NCBI RefSeq assembly: GCF_030035675.1
Contig: NC_084482.1
Location: forward strand, 232,037,943-232,101,942
Reading direction: 5' to 3'
From: Rhineura floridana
Lineage: Eukaryota; Chordata; Lepidosauria; Squamata; Rhineuridae
DNA: 64,000 nt
Of this stretch, positions 21,004 to 32,945 are shown in pieces (the first letter of the stretch is position 1; the number at the start of each line of letters is the position of its first letter). Made by a program: the position numbers and the translations under genes. Under the pieces are notes generated by a model. It saw only the letters and a list, made by a program, of their open reading frames with translations. It made no database searches and was not told the DNA's origin.

Positions 21004-22150
21004 AAAAGCATGTTTCCTCCCAGGAACTACCGCAGTGAAGAAATGGGCTCACAGAAACACACTGTGGACAGAATGAACAATAAAACAGCCCCGTTTGTAT
21101 GTGGGGAAAATACTGCTTACTTATTTCCTTGCTTACTCTTTTTATTTGGTCTGCTTTCTCGTCCAAGGTGTTTGGGGGGGCAGGACCAGCTCCAGGCATG
21201 CGGGGGCCCTTGGGCATCAGCTTACCCTGACCCCCCTAGTGGCTGGGTGGGTGTGCACATGCATGCACATACGCGTCCCCCGCACGCTCCGCCCCGGCCC
21301 CCTACCAGTATAGTCTTTACCATTGCCCTTAATGAAGATGGTGGCCGTGGTTTCCCTAAGGGGAAATGAAGCCTCCGCCGCCATCTTTGTTGATGGCACA
21401 CGTGTGTGCGATGGAAGCGCTGCAGCTGTCCGGCCCCCAATGTTGCAGCTGGGTTGCATGCAAGCGACTTCCCCCCCATGAATTCCCAGGGGAGATGTGG
21501 GGGGGAGGCTCTCCCCCTCTTTCCACCCCCAAAGGCAAACTCCTGACCCTTTCTCACCCCCACTGCTGCACTTCTTCCTTTCTCTTGCGTCCTCGCCACG
21601 ATTCAGCCTTCCTCCTCCTCCTCTTAGGAAATTAATCAAGCCTGTTTGCTTCCTTGCTTCACTGTTGTCTCCCTCCCTCCCATTTGCATGACCACATCCT
21701 GCCTCTCTAGCAAACAAAGCTCAGTTCCTTTCCCCTCTGGAGGACTGAATGCCAGGCGCGCTCTGGGCCAACGTCTTGCAGGCTCTGCCCCTGGGGCAAA
21801 TCCAGGGCGCAGGCGCGGAGGTTCCTGCTACGCCCTGTTGCCAAAGCGCTTTTTGCAAACAGCATTTAATGAGATGTGACTTAAGCTCTTTCCACACTTT
21901 AAAGTACCTGCAGAAGGTAAATGAACATCTTGTACAGTGAAGTGAACGCTGTAAGTCATTTAAGTCAATTTATATTTATTTTCTTGATTTTTATTATGAA
22001 TCAGTAAACAAAGCAGTGGAAGAAAACAAAAACAAAAAAGGACAGAAGAGAAATACAGAAATACCCGAGACAACCATTGCCCCAACCCCCTCCCTCTGCA
22101 TTATACTAGAATTTCAACCATCAAATATATTCAAGAGAAATCGATCAAAC
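21004..22150. other. No gene seen; GC-rich then AT-rich unique sequence
   Basis: A piece near 21338-21410 (GCCGCCATCTTTGTTGATGG) recurs at 25725-25800 and marks a short unnamed repeat. The 21.4-21.8 kb part is C-rich. From 21960 the sequence is AT-rich and may be decayed LINE 3' sequence. No exon with convincing splice sites was found. Confidence 0.3.
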
Positions 22151-22252
22151 AAATTCAAGGAAGCCATTCTCTGTTGAGCTGCTGCTGACAATTGACTGTG
22201 CAAATCATGTTCTGAAGCGTACACAATACATGTGAGATTTCTTGATTTTTAT

Positions 22253-22640
22253 TAGGCGCTTTTTTCACTGTCCAACTTTCACACCCACACACAGAGATCG
22301 GGAATACCATGGTCTGAATGATCCTGACTTTGGTGTTCAGTGATACATCTTTGCATTTGAGGACCTTTTCTAGTTCTTTCACAGCTGCCCTCCCCAGTCC
22401 TAGCCTTCTTCTGATTTCTTGACTGTTGTCTCCATTTTGGTTAATGACTGTGCCAAGTTATTGATAATCCTTGACAAGTTCAGTGTCCTCATTGTCAACT
22501 GTGAGGTTGCATAAATCTTCTGTTGTCATTACTATGGTCTTTTTGACGTTCAGCTGTAGTCCTGCTTTTGTGCTTTCCTCTTTCACTTTCATCAGCATTC
22601 GTTTCAAATCATTACTGGTTTCTGCTAGTAGTAAAACTTC
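22253..22640 (-). mobile_element. RTE-BovB fragment, RT C-terminal part
   Basis: On minus the frame reads KELEKVLKCKDVSLNTKVRI then IQTMVFPISVCGCESWTVKK, the C-terminal part of the BovB reverse transcriptase. It is collinear with 56940-57242 and 58119-58190 of the larger copy. Confidence 0.85.
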
Positions 22641-22683
22641 CCAGACTTTGCAACCTTGATGGAGCCCGGCTTCTACGGATAAG

Positions 22684-22850
22684 TGGTGGGCCTCTAACTA
22701 CCCACAGCTGGGAAATAAAACTGCCAACTCATAGCTCTAATACAGAAATGAAATGTTAACTTGTTAAGATCCCACATTAACAAATGAAACCCCACAATTC
22801 CTTGCTACACAACCATCTTGAATTCAGGTTTTCATGACACTTTGGACACA
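22684..22850 (+). repeat. BovB-associated repeat unit, copy 1
   Basis: GTGGGCCTCTAACTACCCAC through ACACAACCATCTTGAATTCA recurs at 34966-35052 and 41902-42020, each time touching BovB 3' sequence. Its own family is unknown. Confidence 0.6.
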
Positions 22851-23025
22851 TAATGAGAAGACATGACTCACTCCAAAAGACAAGAGGAAGGCCAAACAAG
22901 AGATGGATTGATTCCATAAAGGAAGTCATAGAACTGAACTTACAAGATCTGAACAGGGTGGTTCATGACAGATGCTTTTGGAGGTCACTGATTCATGGGG
23001 TCGCCATAAATTGAGAGGTGAGAGA
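22851..23025 (+). mobile_element. BovB 3' end
   Basis: GGAAGGCCAAACAAGAGATG, GATTGATTCCATAAAGGAAG and GACAGATGCTTTTGGAGGTC are the known BovB 3' end, also at 34805-34960, 42105-42232, 43862-44030 and 58540-58700. Confidence 0.85.
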
Positions 23026-23319
23026 AACCCAGCAGAACCTACACCTTGCTGCTGTGGCCTCCTGCACAACTCCATCTGCAGGCTTCCTCAGGTGTCGACT
23101 GCTACTCCCTGCAACAGCAAGAGCTCCCCTTCATAAGAGCCACCTGTAGCCAAGGCTCCAGTGTCAAGTTTCTTTTAACATGTGCCAGGGTAGGAGTAGT
23201 CAGGGGCCTGCCACTGAGGTAATATTGGACATAAGAGTGGTGGGAGGCAGACTGGCCGTCACAGGGAAAGGGATATAAGACATCTTTGTGCTTGCATCCC
23301 TTCTGGTCCCCCTTCCAAC

Positions 23320-23715
23320 CCTCGGGACACTGGTAGCTATGCTGGGAACTCCCTGGATCTCAATTTGTTTCCGGGCCCAATTGAAAGTGCTGGTTCTGAC
23401 CTTTAAAGCCCTAAACGGCCCTGGGCCAGTATACTTAAGGGACCGCTTATATCCACATGTTCCTACCCTGGATTTAAGATAATCTGCCTCTGGTCTCCTC
23501 TGCGTGCCTGGAATAAAAGATGTTAGACAGACAGGCATGCAGGAGAGAGCTTTTCAGCTGTGGCCCCCAAGCTTTGGAATACCCTACCCCAAGAAGTCCG
23601 CTCTGCTCTCTCCCTGTTGGTTTTCTGGAGACTTCTGAAAATGATCTTGTTCTGGATAGTCTTTGGGAGGGACTGAAGGTAGAGTCTGACACTGACTGTA
23701 TGCCTTCTACCTTAA
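23320..23715 (+). mobile_element. L2 LINE 3' part
   Basis: Reads LTFKALNGPGPVYLRDRLYP and, later, CTTTTCAGCTGTGGCCCCCA. This matches the C-terminal end of the L2 protein at 37900-38200 (LTFKALHEAGPLYLKSRL). The tail is missing. Confidence 0.75.
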
Positions 23716-23724
23716 ATTTTACCT

Positions 23725-24228
23725 TGGTAGTTGCGCTGGAAGGGGCCTATAAGGCCATCAAGTCCAACCACTGGCTCAATGCAGGAATCCAAATCAAAGC
23801 ATTTCCGACAGATGGCTGTCCAGCTGCCTCTTGAATGCATCCACTGTCAGAGAGCCCACTACCTGTCTAGGTAATTGGTCCCATTGTCATATGACTCTAA
23901 CAGTTAGAAAGTTTTTCCTGATGTCCAGTCGAAATCTGGCTCCCTGCACCTTGAGCCCATTATTCCATGTCCTGCACTCTGGGACGATTGAGAAGAGATC
24001 TTGGCCCTCCTCTGTGTGACAACCTTTCATGTACTTGAAGAGTGCTATCATATCTCCCCTCAGTCTTCTCTTCTCCAGGCTAAACATGCCCAGTTCTTTC
24101 AGTCTTGCCTCATAGCGCTTTGTTTCCAGTCCCCTGATCATCCTTGTTGCACTCCTCTGAACCTGTTCCAGATTGTCTGCATCCTTGAAGTGTGGAGACC
24201 AGAACTGGAAGCAGTATTCAAGATGGGT
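23725..24228 (-). mobile_element. CR1 LINE, outer copy, first half
   Basis: Antisense CR1 with ATTCTATG-type tail, about 500 bases of C-terminal coding and 3' UTR. The copy is interrupted by a second CR1 in the opposite orientation at 24229-25462 and resumes at 25463. The break lies between the halves of CAAGATGAGGCCTAACCAG. Confidence 0.9.
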
Positions 24229-25462
24229 TTGTCAAGAAAAAATCCTGTCAAGGTAATCTCATCTCTTTTTTTGATCGGGTCACTAGCTTAGTAGATGGTG
24301 GAAATGCTGTAGATGTCATCTATCTAGATTTCAGCAAAGCGTTTGACAAAGTCCCCCACGACCTTTTGATTAGCAAACTCGTCAAATGCGGACTACATGG
24401 AAATACTGTCAGGTGGATTCACAACTGGTTGGAAAACCGTACTCAAAGAGTGGTCGTCGGTGGCTCTGCTTCGGGCTGGAAGGAGGTTTTGAGTGGAGTG
24501 CCACAGGGTTCTGTCCTGGGGCCGATACTCTTCAACATTTGTATCAATGACTTAGATGGTGGGGTGGAGGGAAGCCTTATGAAGTTTGCGGATGATATGA
24601 AACTGGGAGGGATAGCTAACACAATGGAAGACAGGAATAAAATCCAAAGGGACCTGGATAGACTAGGAAATTGGGCTGAGATTAATAAAATGACATTCAA
24701 TAAAGACAAATGCAGGATTCTGCATTTAGGCCACAAAAACAAAATGCACGGGTACAGGATGGGAAATACCCGGCTTAGCAGTAGTGCGTGTGAGAAGGAC
24801 CTTGGAATTGTAGTGGATCGCAAGTTGAACACGACCCAGCAGTGTGATGCTGCGGCAAAAAAGGGAAACGCGGTTTGGGGCTGCATAAACAGAGCTATAG
24901 TTTCCAGGTCGAGGGAAGTAATAGTCCCACTATATTCTGCATTAGTCAGGCCTCATCTGGAATACTGCGTTCAGTTCTGGGCGCCTCATTTTAAGAAAGA
25001 TATAGACAAGTTAGAGCGGGTTCAGAAGAGGGCGACGAGGATGATAGCCGGTATGGAGAACAAGTCTTATGAGGAAAGGTTGAAGGAACTTGGCATGTTC
25101 AGTCTGGTGAAGAGAAGGCTGAGGGGTGACATGATCGCACTCTTTAAGTACCTGAAGGGCTGTCACATAAAGAAGGGTACAGATTTGTTCTCTGCTGCCC
25201 CAGAGGGTAGGACTAGGTCTAATGGTTTTAAGTTGCAGGAGCGTAGATTCAGATTGGACATTATAAGGAACTTCTTGACAGTAAGGGCAGTTCAGCAATG
25301 GAACCGACTGCCTAGGGAGGTGGTGGGATCCCCTTCACTGGATGTCTTCAAGCAGAGGCTGGACAGCTATCTGCGGGAGATGCTCTAGCTGTGGATTTCC
25401 TGCTGTGAGCAGGGGGTTGGACTTGATGGCCTACAAGCCCCTTCCAACTCTATGATTCTATG
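24229..25462 (+). mobile_element. CR1 LINE nested in CR1, with open RT frame
   Basis: A 5'-truncated CR1 inserted head-on into the older antisense copy. One frame, open from 24192 to 25388, covers the RT from VIYLDFSKAFDKVPHDLL through GVPQGSVLGPILFN, the intact KFADDMKLG and the C-terminal domain to LRGDMIALFKYLKGC and DVFKQRLDSYLREML. No frame break is seen in what is left of it. Its first about 12 codons come from the outer CR1 read antisense. The N-terminal endonuclease and part of the RT are missing. The tail CAACTCTATGATTCTATGAT is intact. The flanks share only GATG. Confidence 0.95.
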
Positions 25463-25735
25463 ATGAGGCTTAACCAGTGCTGAATAGAGGGGAAGTAGTA
25501 CTTCACTTGATTTGGAAACTATACTTCTGTTAATGCAGCCTAATATAGCATTTGTCTTTTTTGCAGCCACATCACACTGTTGGCTCATATTCAGCTTGTG
25601 ATCAACGACAATTCCAAGATCCTTCCCACATGTCGTATTGCTGAGCCAAGTATCCCCCATCTTATAACTGTACATTTGGTTTCTTTTTCCTAAGTGTAGA
25701 ACTTTCCATTTATCCCTGTTGAATTTCATAGTGGC
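25463..25735 (-). mobile_element. CR1 LINE, outer copy, second half
   Basis: Collinear continuation of 23725-24228 beyond the nested insertion, running further into the RT C-terminal region (minus-strand frame MKFNRDKWKVLHLGKRNQMY). Confidence 0.9.
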
Positions 25736-25799
25736 CGCAGTTTCCCTAAGGTACTGAAGCTCCTGCCGCCATCTTAGCTGATGGCAGAGATACGTGCAT

Positions 25800-27181
25800 T
25801 TTTAAAAAGAAGGTTTAAGAACATATTAAAAAGCAATTCCAATTTTATGCCTATGGAATGGAAATGGTTAAGCGAAAATTCTACCTGGGACATAGCATCT
25901 GTGGCCCAACGAAATGGGGTTTGGTAGGTCCTGCCAAAATTGGGTGAGTTCTGGTTTTTGGGAAACCAGACCAATGGAAAGAAAGGCATACAGGTTGGTG
26001 TAAGTAAATGCAAACATCATTGCACCTTGAAGGGACTGGAGAAAAAACCACACCCAGAATCCCATTTTCTGCCAACATTATCATTATTTTCATGCTTCCT
26101 GTAACTATTCTATTGATAACACAATCCATTGTTCTGCCTTTACCAATTCTGGTGGTCATCAGGCATGGGACTGTAAATACCTGAACAACTGGGGAGCGTG
26201 TTTTCGGAACGGGACTAGCAACCCTCATGATCCATGTGGTGGTGTCCCTTGGTGGGGAATAGCGAGCCCCTACTACCAAAGGTAGTAAGTTCAACCATGG
26301 AAAATATGGTCTTTCCCCCTTCCACAAAGACCCACGGGAAGCTCTAGTAGAACATGATTGGTTCTGTGGAGATAAAGCCTATAAAGTATTGCCAAAATAT
26401 TGGATTGGCTCCTGCTATGTTACTTGGCTTATACCAGCTGTCAGGGTCACTTAGGTACTCCCAGTTAAAAGAATGAGCAACAAGAGAGCCTCACCAATCA
26501 GAGAAAAAAGAGAGAAATCAAAACCTGCCCGCCACTCCGCACAATGGGACATAGAAAACCGCAGGCCTTTGATGAGCTCAGTAATAGGGTGGTCTTTCCT
26601 GCCATTGGCTGGCACGGCCGCCGTAGGTTCTGGAGTATTGAGGCTTCAATCTGTGGTGGAAATTCTTGCAAATGAGACCAAAGCAGCTCTTCCTGCGGCC
26701 TCTATGGCCCTATTGCAACCTAAACCCAAATAAGGAAAAGTTCTCCAAAACAAGACGGCGCTGGACTATTTGCTCCCTACGGACGGAGGGACTTGCATCA
26801 TCATCGGGAGCGAATGTTGTTCCTACGTCATAAACTGTTCAGTTGGAGAGATTGAATCCCATGCCAACTCCATAATATATCATGTTGAGCAAATAGCAGA
26901 AGTAGCTTATGTTGACCGGAGTAGCGATTTTGATTGGTGGGGATGGCTACCGAATCCAGGTGAATGGCTAGATGGCCTAGTAAAAAATCTGCTAAGATAT
27001 GTTATAATGGGATTATGCTTCCTCATGCTCCAGGTGGTATTATGTTGTATTAGACAATGTGTGAAAAAGACTACTAAGCCCATCAAGAAAACTGATGTTT
27101 GAATGGTGCACATGGAGATAACAATGGAGGATCTACAGGAAGTAGATAAAGTAATACATGAAATGTCATTAATTGAATATT
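25800..27181 (+). mobile_element. Endogenous retrovirus env fossil
   Basis: The stretch holds remains of an env gene, SU part then TM part. The TM part carries a CX6CC motif (CIIIGSECC) and a membrane-spanning helix near 27000-27050, features of gamma-type envelopes. A polypurine tract follows at about 27205. No gag or pol is attached. The fossil is broken by several changes. A second copy of the TM part lies at 61468-62224. Confidence 0.8.
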
Positions 27182-27216
27182 GAATTTGGCAGCTAGAAAC
27201 TGCCAGAGGGGGGATA

Positions 27217-27740
27217 TGATGGGGAAAAACTGGACAACTGAGAGGCCACTTTGGCTTCTGCAGCCACCTTGGCCTCAGCATCCATCTTGGGTGCTCACCC
27301 ACCTCTGGAAAAGCCAAAACCTCTCTGTCTGTGCAAAGGAAAAACTGACAGGCCTCCAAAATAGCAGGTGAAGGGAAGTGGAACAGTCTGTGGTTAAGCT
27401 AAGAGAAGGAGGTTGTCGGGGTCTGAAACTCCCCATAACTGTTGTTACTGTGTGTGTAAGGGGTGGTTGCTAAGGACGGCTGGAAGAGATGTTGTTATTA
27501 GCTGTTATTGCAGAACTTGTGCATAGAGCCACCTGTAAAAGTTTCCCCTCATCGTATCATGTGATGCCTGCTCGGAACAAGTTTTTTGTTATAAGTACCA
27601 ATCAAGCTGCTCTGAGGAGAGTGCTCCATTTTTTCTGCTCTTTGTGTGTCATGTGGAGTCCTCTCCTTGGCGACAGCTAAGCAAATAAAGTCCTCACAAC
27701 TATTTTTTGGAATTCCGTGTGGAAGGAAATTTTTTCCAGA
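27217..27740 (+). mobile_element. 3' LTR-like sequence of the env fossil
   Basis: Directly after the polypurine tract comes a sequence with an AATAAAG signal near 27682 and a U5-like end. Both ends are approximate, and no 5' LTR was found for comparison. Confidence 0.45.
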
Positions 27741-27759
27741 CAAATGGAGGTGCATCAAG

Positions 27760-28600
27760 GAACAGAATTTATTGCCCAAAATACATAGACCAATAGTGCT
27801 GTTGGGAGAGCAGGCACAAGGCAAAACCCACTCTCCCAAATCACAGCACAGCACAGCTTTTTATAATCAATCTTACATAGCTAGATTCATCTATATCCAA
27901 CCCATTTCCCTTCTAGATTTGTCCATATCCAGCCCCCTTCCCCTTTACCATGTATCAACATGTATTTTGGCCTAGCCCCTTTAGATGCATCTGGGCCTTG
28001 CCTCTTTATTTCATCACGTTTACATGGAAAGTAACACAAGATACTTAGACAGTCCCAGAGCCTCATATACTCCTCATTTCTTTCTGCTACATTGCAATAT
28101 TTGCAGCTGCTGATCAAAGTTAATCGCAAACTGTCAGCAGTTGTTACTTTCGTTTCTAGTGAAACATAGTTCCTTAATATATTTTCTACTTTTAAACCTC
28201 ATATAACTAATTTCTTTTAAGCTAGCAATATTATATTGATTATAAAGCAAGAAATGACACCAAAACCCAATAATCAGAAATCTCCTTCCTCACGTGGTTT
28301 TTCTTTTTCCATCACACACCCAAAATAGAAATAGACCATAACCTCCAGTTTGAAACACAAAAGGCTGTCTTCGCCATCGCATGACATTGACCAATAAAAA
28401 GGCTTTGAAATTATTAAAAATAAATTTGACACAGATTTCTAGGATGAATAATGAGAGAAAGATAATTTTCTAGGTTAGATTCTCTGTAGAAACAGTAGTA
28501 ACACAGGAAAGAAGCAAAGTGAGAAGAACACCAACAAACATACAAAAATAGTTCTCCATCTTTGGAGATGGCAGGTGTTGCCACAACTTATCATACGCTC
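27760..28600. other. No gene seen
   Basis: AT-rich sequence with no splice-supported exon and no family I can name. It might be further LTR material. Confidence 0.3.
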
Positions 28601-28604
28601 AGAG

Positions 28605-28860
28605 GCAGACATTATCCAGGATTCGTTGGGGAAGCCATGTGCTTTACATTTGTGCTGAATGTGCTTTAAAGGTCTGGTGTGATCATACACTTCTATTGTG
28701 TCTCCTCTAAGCTATTTTTCTACAGCAAAAATCCCCAATTGTTGCAACACTTGAGCATTTTGGTTGCCCATTTCTCTACCTCTTCCACCTCTAGAATGCT
28801 ATTTTTGTGGTCAGGCAACCAGAACTGTAGACAGTATTCACCAATAGGCCACCACTCACC
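28605..28860 (-). mobile_element. CR1-MITE composite, copy 1
   Basis: On minus, a decayed CR1 piece (28690-28860) runs into a hAT-like MITE piece (28605-28690). The junction GAAGTGTATGATCACACCAG also occurs in 42340-42495 in the opposite orientation. Confidence 0.6.
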
Positions 28861-29059
28861 ATATGCTCAGAGGCACACGTTACCAAATTCTTCCAAGCTG
28901 CACAGGAAGTGTATTGGACTGTGAAAGACCAACCCAAATTGTGCTTACATTTTTACAGATTTGTAGGGCGCTGCAATATCTCAGAGAGGAGGTCAGGTCT
29001 CCTGCTCCCTGGGTGCATTCACTATAGCTGCCCAATTTCCCTGCTTTATAAAGTTTGAT

Positions 29060-29399
29060 AGAAATATCTGTGGGCTAGAGGTATGTTCTTAAACCGCAAG
29101 GATTATTTTGCCTATTAGTGAATTTCTCTGTGTTTTAATCCGGGAGGTAAGAAATGGGATCCTGTGCAAGTTTCCTGAGAATGGATTGATCATTTGTATG
29201 CTTACTGGATTTCCTCCCCTGCAGTCATGCTTAGGATAGGTGAAACTGAGTACAGGGGAGGAGGAGGAAGGGGAAGGAAGGGGATGGGAGCAGGCGGGGG
29301 GGGGGGAGGCAGGTATGATCATTTGCATGCTTTCTGAGTTCAGTACTCCTGTGCAATCAGGATAGGTGAAACTGACCTGGGGGAGGAGGAGGAAGAGGG
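29060..29399. other. Purine-rich unique sequence
   Basis: Two similar GA-rich stretches with AGGATAGGTGAAACTGA occur at about 29234 and 29359, a local duplication of about 120 bases. No gene was seen. Confidence 0.4.
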
Positions 29400-30385
29400 C
29401 AGGAACGGGAGGGAAGGAGTTTGGGTGGCCAGGCTCTTGGCAGAGGGGAAGCCCTTTTCCTTTCCAAAAGGAAAACACTGTGAACAGTATCATTTTTCAG
29501 TTTTCCCCATCTTGTTATTCTACAACAGGCACATGTAGCCTCCCACCCAAATTTAAAGCAAAGCTGTCCTAGGCCACATCCACGCCAGGCCTTTATTCCA
29601 CTTTGGACAGTCATGGCTGCTCCCAAAGAATCCTGGGAAGTGTAGTTAGTGAAGGGTGCTGAGAGCTGAAAGGAGACGCCCTGATCCCCTCACAGACCTT
29701 CAATCAGAGTGGCTGACTGTTAAACCACTCTGGCCACTGGAGCTCTCTCAGTGCAACAGGAGTCTCCTCTCAGCCCCCTTCACAAACTACACTTCCCAGG
29801 ATTATCTGGGGGAAGCCATGACTGTCTCACGTGAAATCAAGGCCTGGTTTGGGTGTGGCCCCCTGATTAGCCAAGCCCAGCAGCTCTGAGTCTGGGTTTT
29901 AGAATTCTGACAGTTGGTTTTCACTGAGCATGCCCGACATTATCACTGAGTTCAAGGCAAAATTTCTTAAATTAATTAAAAATCAGCCAGGCTTTTTTTT
30001 TAACTTTTAAACTGCAGAAGATGAAGGTCAGAGTATGGGGCAAGGTCAGTAATAGGATTACAGGTACTCTGTGAACCTGGCTGATTTTTAATGAATTTCA
30101 ACAGATTATAAAAAGTCGAAAAGGGCTCTGGGGTTTTTTTCCCTCTCTTTTTAGTCTTTGAACTCTCTATTCTCTCAGACTGTTTTGTTTATTGCCATGA
30201 AAAATTAGAGGCTTGTTAAGCAAGCGTTTCTGAGTTCAGGACTATGTTTTGTAAGGTTTTGTTTTGAAATGAGTTTTTGGGAAGCATCAGAATGGCATGG
30301 GGGAATTTTCAATTTAACATTGCGGAATGCAAAAAATCCATGCTGACTATAGTATACAGTCACTCTCGTGGCTACATAATAATGT
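29400..30385 (+). repeat. Duplicated ~960-bp sequence, copy 1
   Basis: Collinear with 40030-40995 over almost its whole length, with scattered substitutions and small gaps. It contains a hAT-like MITE at 29573-29861. Landmarks include ACTGAGCATGCCCGACATTA and CTGCAGAAGATGAAGGTCAG. It may be a large non-autonomous element or a segmental duplication. Confidence 0.85.
29573..29861. mobile_element. hAT-like palindromic MITE
   Basis: The ends are inverted repeats, GGCCACATCCACGCCAGGCC on the left and GGCCTGGTTTGGGTGTGGCC on the right. An inner pair is formed by AATCCTGGGAAGTGTAGTTA and ACTACACTTCCCAGGATT. The same element is in the second copy of the surrounding block at about 40190-40480. Confidence 0.7.
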
Positions 30386-30484
30386 GGCAGGCAGATTAAT
30401 ATCTGCCTTTTTATAGTATAGAATCATGGGGAAAGCTTCATCTGTTGATATTCTTTCTGTTGGATATCTTATTTGAGTGTTGAA

Positions 30485-30870
30485 ATGGAAGTGGACTGCC
30501 TTCAAGTCGATTCCAACTTATGGCTACTCTATGAATAGGGTTTTCATGATAAGCGGTATTCAGAGGGGGTTTACCATCGCCTCCCTCTGAGGCTAGTCCT
30601 CCCCAGCTGGCTAGGGCCTGCTCAGCTTGCCACAGCCGCACAAGCCAGCCTCTTCCTTGTCAGCAACTGCCAGCTGGGGGGCAACTGGTCTCCTTGGGAC
30701 TATGCAGCTTGCCCATGGCTGCACAGGTGGCAGGGCACGTAACCCCTGAGCCACTCCCTGTGGGGTGATCTTTAGCTGGCCCTTGACATCCAGGAGACAT
30801 GAGTGGGGATTTGAACTCAGAGACTCTGGACTCCCAGCCAGGCTCTCCTCCCCATTATGCTATACCAGAT
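30485..30870 (-). mobile_element. tRNA-derived SINE, near full length
   Basis: The plus strand shows the reverse complement of a tRNA-like head (GATTTGAACTCAGAGACTCT near 30810) and the body GTGGACTGCCTTCAAGTCGA, GGGTTTTCATGATAAGC and GTTTACCATCGCCTCCCTC. The middle holds about 180 bases not present in the copy at 39885-40030. Confidence 0.7.
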
Positions 30871-31043
30871 GTTATTTGAGTGTTACCACTGAATTATTTT
30901 TGGTGCTCCACTCACATCTGCAAAAGAGGCTACAAATTTGCATTTGACATGAAGCGTATTCACATTTTATGCAAATGTGTGTTTTTGAGGAGTGCAGCAG
31001 AGGGCCCAATCTGCATAGAGTACTGAGCCCAGAAAATCCTGTT

Positions 31044-31117
31044 GGTAGCCCTGCTTCCTTGTATGGATCCTTTGATGCACAGAAAGTGTTGAACTCTGCT
31101 TAAAGCTCTTCCACACT
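31044..31117 (-). pseudogene. Out-of-frame 16th zinc finger of the 31-32 kb gene
   Basis: Two single-base losses separate this finger from the frame upstream: one in the linker (THMG) and one after its second Cys. Without them it would read [19 protein letters not shown]. The same last finger is in frame in the array at 62.5 kb. Confidence 0.6.
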
Positions 31118-32535
31118 TCAAGCATTTATAAGGTTTGTCCCCATGTGAGTTCTTTGATGCAAAGTAAGGTTGCTACTCCACCTGAAGTTTTTTCCACACT
31201 CAAAGCATTTATAAGGTTTGTCTCCTCTGTGAGTTCTTTGATGCAAAGTAAGGGAGCTACTCCGACTGAAGTTCTTTCCACACTCCAAGCATTTATAAGG
31301 TTTGTCTCCTGTGTGAGTTCTTTGATGCAAAGTAAGGTGGTCACTCCGAGTAAAGGTCTTTCCACACTCGAAACATTTATAAGGTTTGTCTCCTGTGTGA
31401 GTTCTTTGATGCAAAGAAAGGGTGCTACTGTGACTGAAGCTCTTTGCACACTCCAAGCATTTATAAGGTTTGTCCCCTGTGTGAGTTTTGTGATGCGAAC
31501 AAAGATGGCCACTGTGACTGAAGCTCTTTCCACACTCCAAGCATTTATAAGGTTTGTCCCCTGTGTGAGTTCTGTGATGCAAAGTAAGGGTGCTACTCTG
31601 ACTGAAGCTCTTTCCACACTCCAAACATTTATAAGGTTTGTCCCCTGTGTGAGTTTTGTGATGGGAAGTAAGGTGGCCACTGTGACTGAAGCTCTTTCCA
31701 CACTCCAAGCATTTAAAAGGTTTGTCCCCTGTGTGAGTTTTGTGATGCAAAGTAAGGTTGCTACTCCACCTGAAGCTCTTTCCACACTCCAAGCACTTAT
31801 AAGGTTTGTCCCCTGTGTGACATCTTTGATGTACCGCAAGGGCGCATCTCTCACTGAAGCTTTTTCCACACTCAAAGCATTTATAAGGTTTGTCTCCTGT
31901 GTGAGTTCTTTGATGTGAAGTAAGGTGGCCACTCTGACTGAAGCTCTTTCCACACTCCATGCATTTATAAGGTTTGTCCCCTGTATGAGTTCTGTGATGC
32001 AAAGTAAGGGTGTTACTCAACCTGAAGCTCTTTCCACACTCCAGGCATTTAAAAGGTTTGTCCCCTGTGTGAATTATTTGATGCAAAGTAAGGTTGCTAC
32101 TCCACCTGAAGCTCTTTCCACACTCCAAGCATTTATAAGGTTTGTCTCCTGTGTGAGTTCTGTGATGCAAAGTAAGGTGGCCACTCTGACTAAAGCTCTT
32201 TCCACATTCCAAGCATTTATGAGGTTTGTCTCCTGTGTGAGTTCTGTGATGCAAAGTAAGGGTGCTACTCTGACTGAAGCTCTTTCCACATTCCAAGCAT
32301 TTATAAGGTTTGTCTCCTGTGTGAGTTCTGTGATGCAAAGTAAGGGTGCTACTCAGACTGAAGCTTTTTCCACATTCCAAGCATTTATGAGGTTTGTCCC
32401 CTGTGTGCGTCTGTCGCTCCTCTTGTCTCTTTGCTCCATCTTGACTCCTCAGTTTCTGCTCCTGCATCTGCTCCTCAGCTTTTTCCATTGATAATTCAGA
32501 TGGTTCTTCCTCAGCCTTGGACCCCCAGCTGTATC
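31118..32535 (-). CDS. C2H2 zinc-finger exon, 15 fingers
   Basis: The exon begins after the acceptor TTTCATTCCATCAG in phase 1 ([16 protein letters not shown]) and is open to a stop at 31118. An N-terminal segment with [20 protein letters not shown] precedes 15 tandem 28-residue fingers of the form [28 protein letters not shown]. Each finger binds zinc through two Cys and two His and reads about three DNA bases, so the protein should be a nuclear sequence-specific regulator. Linkers are TGDKP rather than the usual TGEKP. A likely first exon is at 43076-43118 on the same strand, also phase 1. No KRAB A exon was found between them. Of the three finger exons in the window this is the best preserved. 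Confidence 0.85.
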
Positions 32536-32945
32536 CTGATGGAATGAAATAGAAAGGAGATAAAATGCTGTGGACAAATCCTGTTGATATATTATGATTT
32601 GTACTTTGAAAATATATTTCTGGGAGTTCTGTTGATATCAGAGTTTAACTGTCAAACCTCGAGGTCTTGTGCAGAGTTAGTTTAGCAGTAGGTACTTGAT
32701 AACAGGTTGTGAAAAGAGATGCAGAGAGAGACAATTTTAACAAAAATCCTCTCTCTTGTTCGTCCATTTAAGATGGACAGCCCAGTACTTATGCACACCT
32801 GGAATTTACAAGCCTAGGATAGATCCTGTCTGACAGGAACATGGCCCTTTCCACTGCCAGAGGGCAGCTCGCATCCCCTCCCTCCCTCCCAAAATGTTAG
32901 CCCCCTGTTACCTGCAATACAAGTGTTAGAAGATGAGACCGCCAG
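32536..32945 (-). repeat. Paralogous intron before the finger exon, copy 1
   Basis: Sequence upstream of the acceptor is shared with 55402-55790 and 63551-63960 (for example ATAAAATGCTGTGG and ATATCAGAGTTTAACTGTCA). It shows that the finger exons were duplicated together with intron sequence. Confidence 0.85.

Noticed and set aside
31145-32491. Long plus-strand frames over the finger array (257 and 188 codons) and a minus out-of-frame frame of 275 codons
   Set aside because: The finger unit is 84 bases, a multiple of 3, so any frame free of stops in one unit stays open through the array. They carry no domain.
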